Shown here piece after piece: positions 32,178 through 41,373 of a DNA stretch of 64,000 nt (within the stretch, counting starts at the first letter, position 1; every line of letters begins with the position of its first letter). A program made the translations under genes and the position numbers. The notes under the pieces are model-generated. The model saw nothing but the letters and a program-made list of their open reading frames with translations, was not told the origin of the DNA and searched no databases. The stretch is from positions 404,426-468,425 of the forward strand of contig NZ_VTEV01000002.1 of assembly GCF_008180725.1 (NCBI RefSeq), given 5' to 3'. The DNA is from Sutcliffiella horikoshii. Lineage in GTDB: Bacteria > Bacillota > Bacilli > Bacillales > Bacillaceae_I.

Positions 32178-32222
32178 TAAATTTGTAGGTTTATAGTTGT
32201 GGGGCTGCTTTTTGTGCAACTT

Positions 32223-32240
32223 TGCGCAAACGGTTCCGCA
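32223..32240 (+). promoter_or_regulatory. cre/MalR-like site 2 upstream of amylopullulanase
   Basis: TGCGCAAACGGTTCCGCA contains the AAACGGTT core of LacI-family operators flanked by GCG/CGC arms; an imperfect palindrome. It could be bound by a MalR-type maltose regulator as well as CcpA. Confidence 0.55.
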
Positions 32241-32263
32241 ATTCGGTGAACCTTACCTAATAG

Positions 32264-32277
32264 TGCAAACGCTTCCA
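32264..32277 (+). promoter_or_regulatory. cre-like site 3 upstream of amylopullulanase
   Basis: TGCAAACGCTTCCA matches TGnAAnCGnnnnCA at every fixed position. Three operator-like sites in 114 bp point to tight carbon-source control. Confidence 0.7.
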
Positions 32278-32342
32278 CAAATTAGCAAGTCAGTCATCAC
32301 GATCAAGGTTGTTGAGATCAAGATTACGAAAGGGGCAGGGAT

Positions 32343-35300
32343 ATGAAGAGAAGGTTTCAAAGGGGAATGGCTGTACTACTATCTGTTCTTCTAGTTGTTT
32401 CCATGTTTGCAGGCTATCTACCAACAAGAGCAGTGGCTGAAACGGGAGATAAGCGGATAGAACTTAGTTACGAGCGGCCAGATGGAAATTATGAGGGCTG
32501 GAATCTGTGGGTCTGGGGAACTGGTGTGAAGGACGACCAGATAGACTTTACAGAAGTAAAGGACGGCATTGCCTTTGCTAACATTGCAGTAAGTGAAAAT
32601 GCGGATAGTGTGGGTTTCATTGTCCGTAAAGGTGATTGGGAAGAAAAGGACTTTGATGGAGATAGATCTATAAAGGTCAATAAAATTGATGACATCACCA
32701 AAGTACACGTAACAAGTCAGCAGGAACAAATTGCGCAAATCCCTGATGGCAGTGCACCTGTTGTCGCGGACGGAAGCGCAGATTTCTTTTTCCGTGATAA
32801 AGACTTATACGCAACTGGTGACATGGACAAGGTCGAAAAAGTCGAGCTTTCCATACTAGGCGAAAAATATGAAATGAATGCAGAGCCGGAAAATGAGCGT
32901 TTTACTTATACAGTAAACGACCTTCCTACAGGCGAGCATGAATATACTTATTTGGTAACAGTAAATGGAGAAACAAAAGAAATTTCAGACCCATATAACA
33001 CAGTGGATGGCAAATCCGTTGTGGAGTACTTGGCCTCAGATTTAAACGTGACAGGTTCGGTTACCCCGGCTAAGGTCGATTACAACCAAAACGCTGTCGT
33101 GACAGTGGACATCGAATCTGAAAATGACACAAAAATTCGTGAGATGTCTATCAATCTATCAGAAATTGGTGGCAACGAGAAAGTAACAATTGATCCTGCA
33201 CTGAATGAAGTGACAGTCGCAGTTAAGCAAAATATTACAGCAGGTATCAAAACCTTGCCTATCACAGCGATTGATGAATTTGGTAATCGCCATGAGGGGA
33301 CTGCAACCTTAGAGGTTCAGGCACGTACCTTCACTGGTGAAGAGGCAGATTTCGATTGGGATCAGTCTGTAGTTTATTTTATGCTAACAGATCGATTCTT
33401 TGATGGAGATTCATCCAACAATGATCCGCATGGAATTGGTTATGACACAAGCAAGTCTGGTACATATCAGGGCGGGGACTTCAAAGGTATTACACAAAAA
33501 CTTGATTACTTGGACGAGCTTGGAATTAATACAATCTGGATCAGTCCGGTTGTTGATAATATCAAATATGATGTTCGACACAACGAAGGTACGGATACCC
33601 CATATTATGCCTACCACGGCTATTGGGCGGATAATTTCGGGGAATTAAACCCGCATTTCGGTTCCATGGCGGACTTCCATGCCTTAATTGATGAGGCCCA
33701 TGAACGCGGCATTAAAATCATGGTCGACGTGGTATTGAACCACACTGGTTATGGATTGAAACCAGGCGACAGCAGCAGTGTGGCGAATTTCCCGACAGAT
33801 GAGGATCGTGCACGTTTTGACGGAATGCTTCGTGATGGAGGCTCGGACACCATTCGCGGTGAGCTTGCTGGCCTTCCGGATTTTCTAACGGAAAACGCGG
33901 ATGTCCGTGAACAGGTGGTTCAGTGGCAGACAGACTGGATCGAAAAGTCCAGGACGGCAAAAGGCAACACCATTGATTATTTCCGTGTCGACACAGTTAA
34001 ACATGTGGAAGACACGACTTGGATGGCGTTCAAAAATGCTTTAACGAAAGAAATGCCTGAGCACAAGCTGATTGGGGAAGCATGGGGAGCAAATGTCAAT
34101 GATGACCAAGGCTACCTGAACAGCGGAATGATGGACTCTTTACTCGATTTTGATTTTAAAAACTATGCTCGTGACTTTGCAAACGGGCAACTAGATGCGG
34201 TTCAGGAAAAGCTTGAGGCGCGTAACAGCAAATTGAACAATACGGCAACACTAGGTCAATTTTTAGGAAGCCATGACGAGGACCGCTTCTATGAGATGGT
34301 TGGAGGAGATCTAGGGAAGTATCAAGTGGCTGCATCGCTTCAATTGACAGCAAAAGGTCAGCCAGTTATTTATTACGGAGAAGAGCTGGGCTTGCCTGGT
34401 AAGAACGATTATCCGTATTATACCAACCGCCAGAACATGCCTTGGGATGACGTAGAAGGTAATGATGTACTAGAGCACTATCAAAAGGTACTCGACTTCC
34501 GTAACGAAAATCCAAACACGTTTGCCAAAGGAAACCGCGAGAAGGTAGCGGGATCTGACAGTGATGGATACCTTGTATTCTCCCGCACGTACGGAGAAAA
34601 TTCCGTTTATGTAGGATTAAATACTACAACTGCTGATAAAGAAGTAACCTTGAACTTCGGTTCTTCCGAAGCAGTGGTAACCGACCACTATTCCGGTCAA
34701 GAGTATCAAGCAAATGAAGAAGGACAAGTAAGTTTCACGATTCCAGCGATGGAAGACGGCGGAACTGTCCTGCTTGAAGTGGTTGGCGGAGCACCACCTG
34801 TGGAAGAAGAACCAACAGAACCAGGTGAAATCGCCGAAAATACGCTTCGCATTCACTATCAACGCACAGACAACAGCTACGAAAACCTTGGCTTATGGCT
34901 ATGGGGAGACGTCGCGGCACCATCTGAAAACTGGCCATCAGGCGGTACACCGTTTGAAGCTGAAAATGTCACAGAATATGGTGCGTATGTAGATGTAGAG
35001 CTTGCAGAAGGAGCTCAAAATGTCGGTTTCCTTGTCCTTAATACTACCAATGGTGATAAGGATGGCGGAGATAAGGGCGTTGAGCTCTTTAGTCCAGACT
35101 TAAATGAAGTATGGATCAAACAAGGCTCTGATGAAGTATTTTTATATGAACCTGCTGACCTGCCAGAAAATACGGTCCGTATTCATTATGAAAGAACAAA
35201 CGCCGACTATGATGGTTGGGGATTATGGAATTGGGAAGATGTAGAATCCCCGTCTGACGGCTGGCCGAATGGAGCTGCGGATGCAGCAGGTATCGGAAAA

Positions 35301-38054
35301 TATGGTGCCTACTATGACATCAAGCTAAAAGAAGATGCAAACAAAATCGGCTTCCTTTTTGTGAACAAACAATCAGGAGCACAAACGGGAGATATGACGT
35401 TTGAAATGTTACAACAATACAATCAACTTTTTGTAAAAGAGGGAGAAGATAAGGTCTACACAAACCCTTATGGAACCGTGCCATTGGCGCTTGTGTCCGG
35501 AGAGGTTTTGTCCGATAAGCTGATCACTCTTACTTTTACAAAAACAGAAGGCTTAGATGTAGCAGAACTGAAAGAACAGTTGAAAATCGTTGATGTAGAT
35601 GGAAACGATGTGACCTTCACAGATATAACAATTGAAGGCGAAAAAACAGTCCATGTTCACGGTGAGTTTGACTTAGAGAAGCTTCCATTTGATGTTACTT
35701 ATGGTGATGTGACGGTTTCTGCAAAATCAGGATGGAAACTCATTGACGAAATGTATGCTTATGATGGCAAGCTAGGAGCCGAATTGCATGAAGACGGAAC
35801 GGCTACGCTAAAAGTGTGGTCGCCAAAAGCGGACAATGTGTCTGTGGTGCTTTATGACAAGAAAGACCAAAATAAAGTTGTTGATACAATTGAAATGGTC
35901 AAAGGAGATCGCGGTGTTTGGTCTGTTAAGCTATCTGAGGATAATACCGGCCTTGATAGTTTAAAAGGATACTATTACCATTATGAAATTACGCATGGTG
36001 ATGTAACGAACCTTGCCTTGGATCCTTATGCAAAATCGATGGCAGCCTGGAACAATGAAGCAGGCGAAAAAGTAGGAAAAGCGGCAATTGTGGACGTAAG
36101 TTCTATCGGACCTGAGCTTGAATATGCCGACATTCCTGGTTTTGAAAAGAGAGAAGACACAATCATTTACGAGGTACATGTACGCGACTTCACGTCTGAC
36201 CCGAACATTGGGGAAGACCTGAAAGCACAGTTCGGTACATTTGCTTCTTTTGTAGAGAAATTGGATTATATTCAAGACCTTGGTGTGACTCATATTCAGC
36301 TGCTACCTGTAATGAGTTACTATTTTAGTAATGAATTAGAATCCGGTGAACGTATGCTTGATTATGCTTCCACTGATACGAATTACAACTGGGGCTATGA
36401 CCCGCACGGTTATTTCTCCCTATCCGGTATGTATTCGGAGAACCCAGAGGATCCGGAACTGAGAATCAAAGAATTCAAGAATCTAATCAAAGAGATTCAT
36501 AAGCGCGACATGGGTGTGGTACTGGACGTGGTGTTTAACCATACAGCACAGGTTCACATTTTTGAGGACCTTGTACCGAACTACTACCACTTCATGGATG
36601 CAGACGGAACGCCTAGAACTAGCTTTGGTGGCGGACGTCTTGGTACGACTCATGAAATGTCCCGTCGTGTACTGGTAGATTCCATCAAGCATTGGGTGGA
36701 CGAGTACAAAGTGGACGGATTCCGCTTTGATATGATGGGAGATCATGATGCAGAAAGTATCCAACTTGCTTTTGATGAAGCGAAAAAATTGAACCCGAAT
36801 ATCGTCATGATCGGGGAAGGTTGGGTAACATTTGCCGGTGATGAAGGCGAGCCGGTTCAAGCGGCTGACCAGCAATGGATGAAAGATACAGAAGCTGTCG
36901 GAAGCTTCTCGGACGAATTCCGTAACGAATTGAAATCTGGCTTCGGAAGCGAAGGGCAGCCTCGATTCATTACAGGCGGCGCGCGTAACGTGCAGCAAAT
37001 TTTTGATAACATCAAAGGACAGCCGTATAACTTCGAAGCGGATGACCCAGGTGATGTGGTTCAATACATTGCCGCACATGACAACTTAACGTTGCATGAC
37101 GTAATTGCACAATCTATCAAAAAAGACCCGGAAGATCCGGAAAATAGTTTAGAGATTCATAAACGTATCCGTATAGGAAATGCGATGGTATTAACGTCTC
37201 AAGGGACCGCATTCTTGCATGCAGGCCAGGAATTTGGTCGCACGAAGCAATGGAGAGCAGATGCAACAGAGGCACCATACAAGTCCACTTATATGACTGA
37301 TGCTGAAGGTAACCCTTTTGTATATCCTTATTTTATCCACGATTCCTATGATTCTTCGGATATCATCAACCGAATCGATTGGGAAAAAGCAACAGATGCT
37401 GAGAAATATCCAGTAAATAATGTGACTCGTGAATACACGACAGGCTTAATCGAATTGCGTCGCTCTTCGGATGCATTCCGTCTAGGAGAACGTGCTTTGG
37501 TAGATTCCAATGTAACAATGGTTGATGCACCTGAAATTAAGGAGCAAGATCTAGTTGTTGCGTTCAAGAGCGTGTCCACTGCGGGTGTCGAATATTACAC
37601 ATTCATTAATGCGGATACTACTAGTAGAACACTGACGTTAGGGCAGGATTTGACGGATGGTGTGGTAGTGGTTGATGCTGATGAGGCTGGCGTGGCTGAG
37701 GTATCTGAGCAGAGCGGTTTTGAATTGACTGCAGAAGATATAACACTTGAGCCGTTAACGACGGTTGTGGTGAGAGTCGGGGAGCAGGAAGGAACGGACC
37801 CTGGAAACGGCAATGGCAATGGCAATGGAAATGGAAACAACCCAGGTACCCCGCCTGGTAAGGGTGGAGAAAACCCTGGTAAAGGAAATGGGAATGGGAA
37901 AACCCCTCCTGGAAAAGGTGGAGAAAACCCTGGCAAAGGCAATAAGCTTCCTAAAACAGCAACATCTTCATTCAATTACATCATGCTTGGAACGGTGATG
38001 GTAGTGTTTGGTGGCGTGTTGTATCTGGGAAGAAGATTGAAATTTAATAAGTAG
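32343..38054 (+). CDS. Bifunctional amylopullulanase (alpha-amylase + type I pullulanase), LPxTG cell-wall anchored
   Basis: A 1903-aa secreted enzyme. Order: signal peptide (1-32); starch-binding CBM41/PUD module (about 38-135); GH13 alpha-amylase (about 335-800) with DVVLNHTG, FRVDTVKH (nucleophile Asp), GEAWG (acid Glu) and GSHDED; two more CBM41 modules (about 830-930 and 943-1045, each with IHYxRTxxxYxxxGLW); CBM48 and GH13 pullulanase (about 1135-1800) with YNWGYDP, DVVFNHTA, GFRFDMMGDHD, IGEGW and AAHDN; a Gly/Asn/Pro-rich linker; LPKTA sorting signal near 1869, a helix and a basic tail. Both catalytic centres look intact. It should cut alpha-1,4 and alpha-1,6 bonds of starch, glycogen or pullulan at the cell surface. 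Three cre-like sites precede it. Confidence 0.95.
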   Translation: MKRRFQRGMAVLLSVLLVVSMFAGYLPTRAVAETGDKRIELSYERPDGNYEGWNLWVWGTGVKDDQIDFTEVKDGIAFANIAVSENADSVGFIVRKGDWEEKDFDGDRSIKVNKIDDITKVHVTSQQEQIAQIPDGSAPVVADGSADFFFRDKDLYATGDMDKVEKVELSILGEKYEMNAEPENERFTYTVNDLPTGEHEYTYLVTVNGETKEISDPYNTVDGKSVVEYLASDLNVTGSVTPAKVDYNQNAVVTVDIESENDTKIREMSINLSEIGGNEKVTIDPALNEVTVAVKQNITAGIKTLPITAIDEFGNRHEGTATLEVQARTFTGEEADFDWDQSVVYFMLTDRFFDGDSSNNDPHGIGYDTSKSGTYQGGDFKGITQKLDYLDELGINTIWISPVVDNIKYDVRHNEGTDTPYYAYHGYWADNFGELNPHFGSMADFHALIDEAHERGIKIMVDVVLNHTGYGLKPGDSSSVANFPTDEDRARFDGMLRDGGSDTIRGELAGLPDFLTENADVREQVVQWQTDWIEKSRTAKGNTIDYFRVDTVKHVEDTTWMAFKNALTKEMPEHKLIGEAWGANVNDDQGYLNSGMMDSLLDFDFKNYARDFANGQLDAVQEKLEARNSKLNNTATLGQFLGSHDEDRFYEMVGGDLGKYQVAASLQLTAKGQPVIYYGEELGLPGKNDYPYYTNRQNMPWDDVEGNDVLEHYQKVLDFRNENPNTFAKGNREKVAGSDSDGYLVFSRTYGENSVYVGLNTTTADKEVTLNFGSSEAVVTDHYSGQEYQANEEGQVSFTIPAMEDGGTVLLEVVGGAPPVEEEPTEPGEIAENTLRIHYQRTDNSYENLGLWLWGDVAAPSENWPSGGTPFEAENVTEYGAYVDVELAEGAQNVGFLVLNTTNGDKDGGDKGVELFSPDLNEVWIKQGSDEVFLYEPADLPENTVRIHYERTNADYDGWGLWNWEDVESPSDGWPNGAADAAGIGKYGAYYDIKLKEDANKIGFLFVNKQSGAQTGDMTFEMLQQYNQLFVKEGEDKVYTNPYGTVPLALVSGEVLSDKLITLTFTKTEGLDVAELKEQLKIVDVDGNDVTFTDITIEGEKTVHVHGEFDLEKLPFDVTYGDVTVSAKSGWKLIDEMYAYDGKLGAELHEDGTATLKVWSPKADNVSVVLYDKKDQNKVVDTIEMVKGDRGVWSVKLSEDNTGLDSLKGYYYHYEITHGDVTNLALDPYAKSMAAWNNEAGEKVGKAAIVDVSSIGPELEYADIPGFEKREDTIIYEVHVRDFTSDPNIGEDLKAQFGTFASFVEKLDYIQDLGVTHIQLLPVMSYYFSNELESGERMLDYASTDTNYNWGYDPHGYFSLSGMYSENPEDPELRIKEFKNLIKEIHKRDMGVVLDVVFNHTAQVHIFEDLVPNYYHFMDADGTPRTSFGGGRLGTTHEMSRRVLVDSIKHWVDEYKVDGFRFDMMGDHDAESIQLAFDEAKKLNPNIVMIGEGWVTFAGDEGEPVQAADQQWMKDTEAVGSFSDEFRNELKSGFGSEGQPRFITGGARNVQQIFDNIKGQPYNFEADDPGDVVQYIAAHDNLTLHDVIAQSIKKDPEDPENSLEIHKRIRIGNAMVLTSQGTAFLHAGQEFGRTKQWRADATEAPYKSTYMTDAEGNPFVYPYFIHDSYDSSDIINRIDWEKATDAEKYPVNNVTREYTTGLIELRRSSDAFRLGERALVDSNVTMVDAPEIKEQDLVVAFKSVSTAGVEYYTFINADTTSRTLTLGQDLTDGVVVVDADEAGVAEVSEQSGFELTAEDITLEPLTTVVVRVGEQEGTDPGNGNGNGNGNGNNPGTPPGKGGENPGKGNGNGKTPPGKGGENPGKGNKLPKTATSSFNYIMLGTVMVVFGGVLYLGRRLKFNK

Positions 38055-38064
38055 TTTGGTTTGG

Positions 38065-38111
38065 AAAGAGTGTGGACTGGCGTGTAAACGCTTGGTTCAC
38101 ACTCTTTTTTT
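38065..38111 (+). terminator. Terminator of the amylopullulanase gene
   Basis: AAAGAGTGTG (38065-38074) pairs with CACACTCTTT (38098-38107), followed by a run of T. Confidence 0.85.
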
Positions 38112-38136
38112 GGTTGATATTGGGAGGGGAAAGTGG

Positions 38137-38285
38137 ATGAAGACACATTTGCTGGGAAAATAAGTTCAAAAGTGTCTTCATAATATGGATGAAGACACTC
38201 TCACAGGGAAAATAAGTTCAAAAGTGTCTTCATAGCACGGATAAAGACACTCTCAAGTAAAATCCGAACTTAAAAATGTCTTCAT
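38137..38285. repeat. 52-bp-period hairpin array, 3 units (no NERD gene adjacent)
   Basis: ATGAAGACA at 38137 and 38189, ATAAAGACA at 38241; TGTCTTCAT at 38173, 38225 and 38277. All intervals are 52 bp and the arm-to-arm distance is the same as in the arrays around 27 and 28 kb, so it is the same repeat family about 10 kb away. Units one and two share the inner GGGAAAATAAGTTCAAAAG. It lies between the amylopullulanase terminator and an EamA gene. Confidence 0.93.
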
Positions 38286-38342
38286 GCTTGAATCCAAACT
38301 ATGGTACGATATGTAAAAATAAAAAAGGAGCCAGTCCCCATC

Positions 38343-39275
38343 ATGCAAAACACCAAATATTACTTAGCACTCCTCCTCATCATGATCTTCTGGGGCATGA
38401 ATGTTCCATTAGTGAAAATACTTGTGGAAAATTTGAGTCCGGTCACCATGACAGCTTTTCGCGTCATGACAGCAGGACTTACAGTTTTTCTGATTCTATC
38501 CATATTTAAACTTTTCAGGCTGCCAACAAAAAGGGAAACTAAATATATCATTCTGGCTACTTTGCTTAATGTCGTCTGCCATCACTACTTTCTATCCCTT
38601 GGCCTAAAGGGGACCTCAGGCACAAATGCGGGAATTATTTTAGGGGCGGGGCCAATCCTAACGGCTCTGATAGCCACTGTTTTACTTAATAAGAAAACAA
38701 ATATACAAAGATGGACTGGCTTCATCCTCGGTGGGGCAGGAGTGACCATCACCATTCTCGTAGGAAGCAATGGGATTTCAGAAGTCAACATAGGAGATAT
38801 TTATGTTTTCGTGTCCATATTGACCCAAGCCTTCAGCTTCATCCTTATTAGTAAACTTGCAAAGACCCTCGATCCCCGGCTATTGACAGGATACATGTTG
38901 GTCATGGGGGCTGGTATTCTTTTAATTATTGGGCTGATAACAGAACCGGGAGCGATAAAGGAGTTTGCCAACTTATCCGGGGAGATATGGTTTGCTTTCT
39001 TTACATCCGCAATCATTGCTACTGCGCTTGGCCATATGTCTTATAATTTTATAATCGGAAAGGTTGGCCCTGCAGAAGCATCTATTTTTCTTAATTTCAC
39101 TCCATTTTTTGCACTCATTGGCTCCGTATTTATGCTAGGTGAAAGAGTGACAGTCTATCATTCAATAGGTCTTTTACTGATTGTGGCAGGGGTGTTGTTG
39201 GGATCTGGGGTTTTGGAGCGTGGGGGTAATTTGGAAAAAAGTTCTGTTTTACCCGTTCAGGGCGTTAAAAAATGA
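38343..39275 (+). CDS. EamA/DMT-family transporter
   Basis: A 310-aa permease with ten helices in two EamA repeats: MIFWGMNVPLVKILVENLSPVTMTAFR and TSGTNAGIILGAGPILTALIATVLLNKK in the first, then GDIYVFVSILTQAFSFILISKLAK and PAEASIFLNFTPFFALIGSVFMLGE in the second. ATG at 38343 has AAAAGGAG 12 nt upstream; the longer frame from 38301 lacks a ribosome site and begins inside the repeat array edge. Probably an exporter of amino acids or other metabolites; substrate unknown. Confidence 0.88.
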   Translation: MQNTKYYLALLLIMIFWGMNVPLVKILVENLSPVTMTAFRVMTAGLTVFLILSIFKLFRLPTKRETKYIILATLLNVVCHHYFLSLGLKGTSGTNAGIILGAGPILTALIATVLLNKKTNIQRWTGFILGGAGVTITILVGSNGISEVNIGDIYVFVSILTQAFSFILISKLAKTLDPRLLTGYMLVMGAGILLIIGLITEPGAIKEFANLSGEIWFAFFTSAIIATALGHMSYNFIIGKVGPAEASIFLNFTPFFALIGSVFMLGERVTVYHSIGLLLIVAGVLLGSGVLERGGNLEKSSVLPVQGVKK

Positions 39276-39410
39276 GGAACTTGAGTATTAACCACCGAGC
39301 TCTCTATAACCGAGAGCCCGGGTTCAAGTTTATTAGTAACAGATTGTTGTAACCATACTCCCTGATAGGTTGCAGCAATGTCTTACTAATTCATGATGTA
39401 CAACGTATAA

Positions 39411-39932
39411 TTACCTATTCTTTCGTGAGCGCTTAACTTTAGGGTTTAATGAAAAGTTAAACTGTTTACTTGAACAAAATCGGGTTAGGATGACAGAAGC
39501 TTTCTTTACTTGTTCATAAATGGTTGAGGCAGATACATCTAATTCCAATTCTTCTAGGTTGTTAAATACGATGATGCATTTTGTCGGAGAAACAGCTTCT
39601 ACATGTTTTAGATGTTGAAGGAACAACCAACAGCATGCATCCTGATCTGGCGAATGTGTTGGAATGGCGATAATTCCCTCCGCTTCATCAATAAGTATAG
39701 GCGTTTTTTGAATGTAATTGGTAAAGTAAATGGTGGCCACCCTTCGCCCCTCGTACGTACAGCAATCGTTCAAACAACCCCTGTGCAGGATTTCCCTAGC
39801 TGTTTCATCCGTCAAAAACTCTCCTTCAATATCCTTTATCTTTGTCTGATACTGAGGATGCCTATTCGACAACAAAGCCATTGTCGTAAGGCTAATTTGG
39901 TACTGTTGAATCACATTCAGTTGTTTACCCAT
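39411..39932 (-). CDS. comK: Competence transcription factor ComK
   Basis: A 173-aa protein. The diagnostic stretch is CCTYEGRRVATIYFTNYIQKTP followed by ILIDEAEGIIAIPTHSPDQDACCWLFLQHLKHV, co-linear with B. subtilis ComK (YAGRKAGTYEVTKISHKPPI, then PIMVDPSNQIFLFPTLS and the CGWISHVHVKE block). ComK binds K-boxes in competence promoters and activates DNA-uptake and recombination genes. The protein is about 20 residues shorter than the B. subtilis one, mostly at the C-terminus. Whether it is the main ComK or a second, diverged copy cannot be told from this window. GGGAG lies just before the ATG. Confidence 0.85.
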   Translation of the reverse strand: MGKQLNVIQQYQISLTTMALLSNRHPQYQTKIKDIEGEFLTDETAREILHRGCLNDCCTYEGRRVATIYFTNYIQKTPILIDEAEGIIAIPTHSPDQDACCWLFLQHLKHVEAVSPTKCIIVFNNLEELELDVSASTIYEQVKKASVILTRFCSSKQFNFSLNPKVKRSRKNR

Positions 39933-40085
39933 AACTCCCTATATCCCTCCCAAGAGCCAAAATTTGTAATAAGCCCTACAAGTTATATTATATAGTCATA
40001 TGGGTATAATTTCCTAGTACTTTTTTGAAAATTGTTACAATTTGTAATAATTTGTTTGTATTTGGTATTATTTAAGAGCTTTTGT

Positions 40086-40125
40086 AAAATAAAAGGCATT
40101 GCAGTCGGAAAGTGCTGCAACGCCT
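40086..40125 (-). terminator. Terminator of galE
   Basis: AGGCATTGCAG (40094-40104) pairs with CTGCAACGCCT (40115-40125) with one mismatch; leftwards it is followed by TTTTATTTT. Confidence 0.8.
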
Positions 40126-40137
40126 CTGTAAAATATA

Positions 40138-41157
40138 TTAGCTTTTCGCTTCATAACCATTTGGATTATTCTTTTGCCATCTCCACGAATCAGAGCACAT
40201 TTGCTCTAAATCTTTTTCTGCTACCCAGCCTAAATCTTCTTTTGCTTTAGTAGGATCTGCAAAACATTCCCCAATATCACCGGCACGCCTCGCCACTACT
40301 TGATAAGGAACTTCTTTACCAGATGCTTGTTCAAAAGCTTGTACCATCTGTAGTACACTATAACCGGTTCCTGTACCAAGATTATATGCTTCTACACCTT
40401 TTGTTTCCAAGATATTTTCTAATGCTTTCAAATGCCCTTTTGCAAGGTCCACTACATGGATATAGTCACGCACGCCTGTACCGTCTACTGTGTTGTAGTC
40501 ATCACCGAAAACTTGCAACTGAGGTAGTTTTCCTACCGCAACTTGAGTGATAAATGGCATCAAGTTGTTTGGAATACCATTTGGATCTTCGCCGATACGT
40601 CCACTCTCATGAGCACCAATAGGATTGAAGTAACGTAGTAGCGAGATGCTCCACTCCTGATCAGAGACATACAAATCTCGTAAAATTTGTTCAATCATCA
40701 ATTTTGTCTGACCATATGGATTGGTAGCACTTAATGGAAAGCTCTCTGAGATTGGAACACTTTCTGGCAATCCATACACAGTAGCAGATGAACTGAACAC
40801 GATATTTTTCACACCATACTGCTGCATCACTTCCAGTAGTAAAAGAGTGCCAGTAATGTTGTTATGGTAATAAAATAAAGGCTTCTCTACTGATTCACCA
40901 ACTGCCTTTAAACCAGCAAAGTGAATGACTGCGTCTATGTTATGTTCTTGAAACACACGTGCTAATCTATCTTTATCTAAAAGATTTATTTCATAAAATG
41001 AAAACTCTTTCCCTGTAATTTCTTTTACTCTTCGTAAAGACTCCATATTGCTGTTCATGAAGTTATCTATTACTACAATTTCGTGCCCTGCATCTAATAA
41101 TTCTACACAAGTGTGAGTTCCGATATATCCAGCCCCACCAGTAACTAAAATTGCCAT
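40138..41157 (-). CDS. galE: UDP-glucose 4-epimerase
   Basis: A 339-aa short-chain dehydrogenase-fold epimerase interconverting UDP-glucose and UDP-galactose (or the N-acetyl forms). NAD-binding [19 protein letters not shown], catalytic Ser in FSSSATVYG and the Y-x3-K pair in [12 protein letters not shown] are present, with [18 protein letters not shown] and [12 protein letters not shown] typical of GalE. ATG at 41157 is chosen since the domain begins there and GGGGGA precedes it. It stands alone between comK and an acyltransferase gene, so it probably serves surface polysaccharide synthesis rather than galactose catabolism (no galK or galT nearby). Confidence 0.95.
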   Translation of the reverse strand: MAILVTGGAGYIGTHTCVELLDAGHEIVVIDNFMNSNMESLRRVKEITGKEFSFYEINLLDKDRLARVFQEHNIDAVIHFAGLKAVGESVEKPLFYYHNNITGTLLLLEVMQQYGVKNIVFSSSATVYGLPESVPISESFPLSATNPYGQTKLMIEQILRDLYVSDQEWSISLLRYFNPIGAHESGRIGEDPNGIPNNLMPFITQVAVGKLPQLQVFGDDYNTVDGTGVRDYIHVVDLAKGHLKALENILETKGVEAYNLGTGTGYSVLQMVQAFEQASGKEVPYQVVARRAGDIGECFADPTKAKEDLGWVAEKDLEQMCSDSWRWQKNNPNGYEAKS

Positions 41158-41373
41158 CCGATGATCCCCCATTAAGAAACAGATTTTATCCAATATTAAC
41201 ACATCTTTAGATATGTTTCATTTTTTTCATCCAAATGATAAAGTCACTTAAAATTTTTCAGCAAAAATGAAAAGTCTGTACTATTACTTTCATATTACAA
41301 ACATTGGTTTCTTGTAGATTTCGACAAATTTCGTGTTAATCTATAGTGAATTGTTATTAAGAGGAGGGGACGT

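Noticed and set aside
37595-37975. Antisense Pro/Phe/Leu-rich frame opposite the amylopullulanase linker
   Set aside because: It is the complement of the Gly/Asn/Pro-rich linker and C-terminal region of the enzyme.
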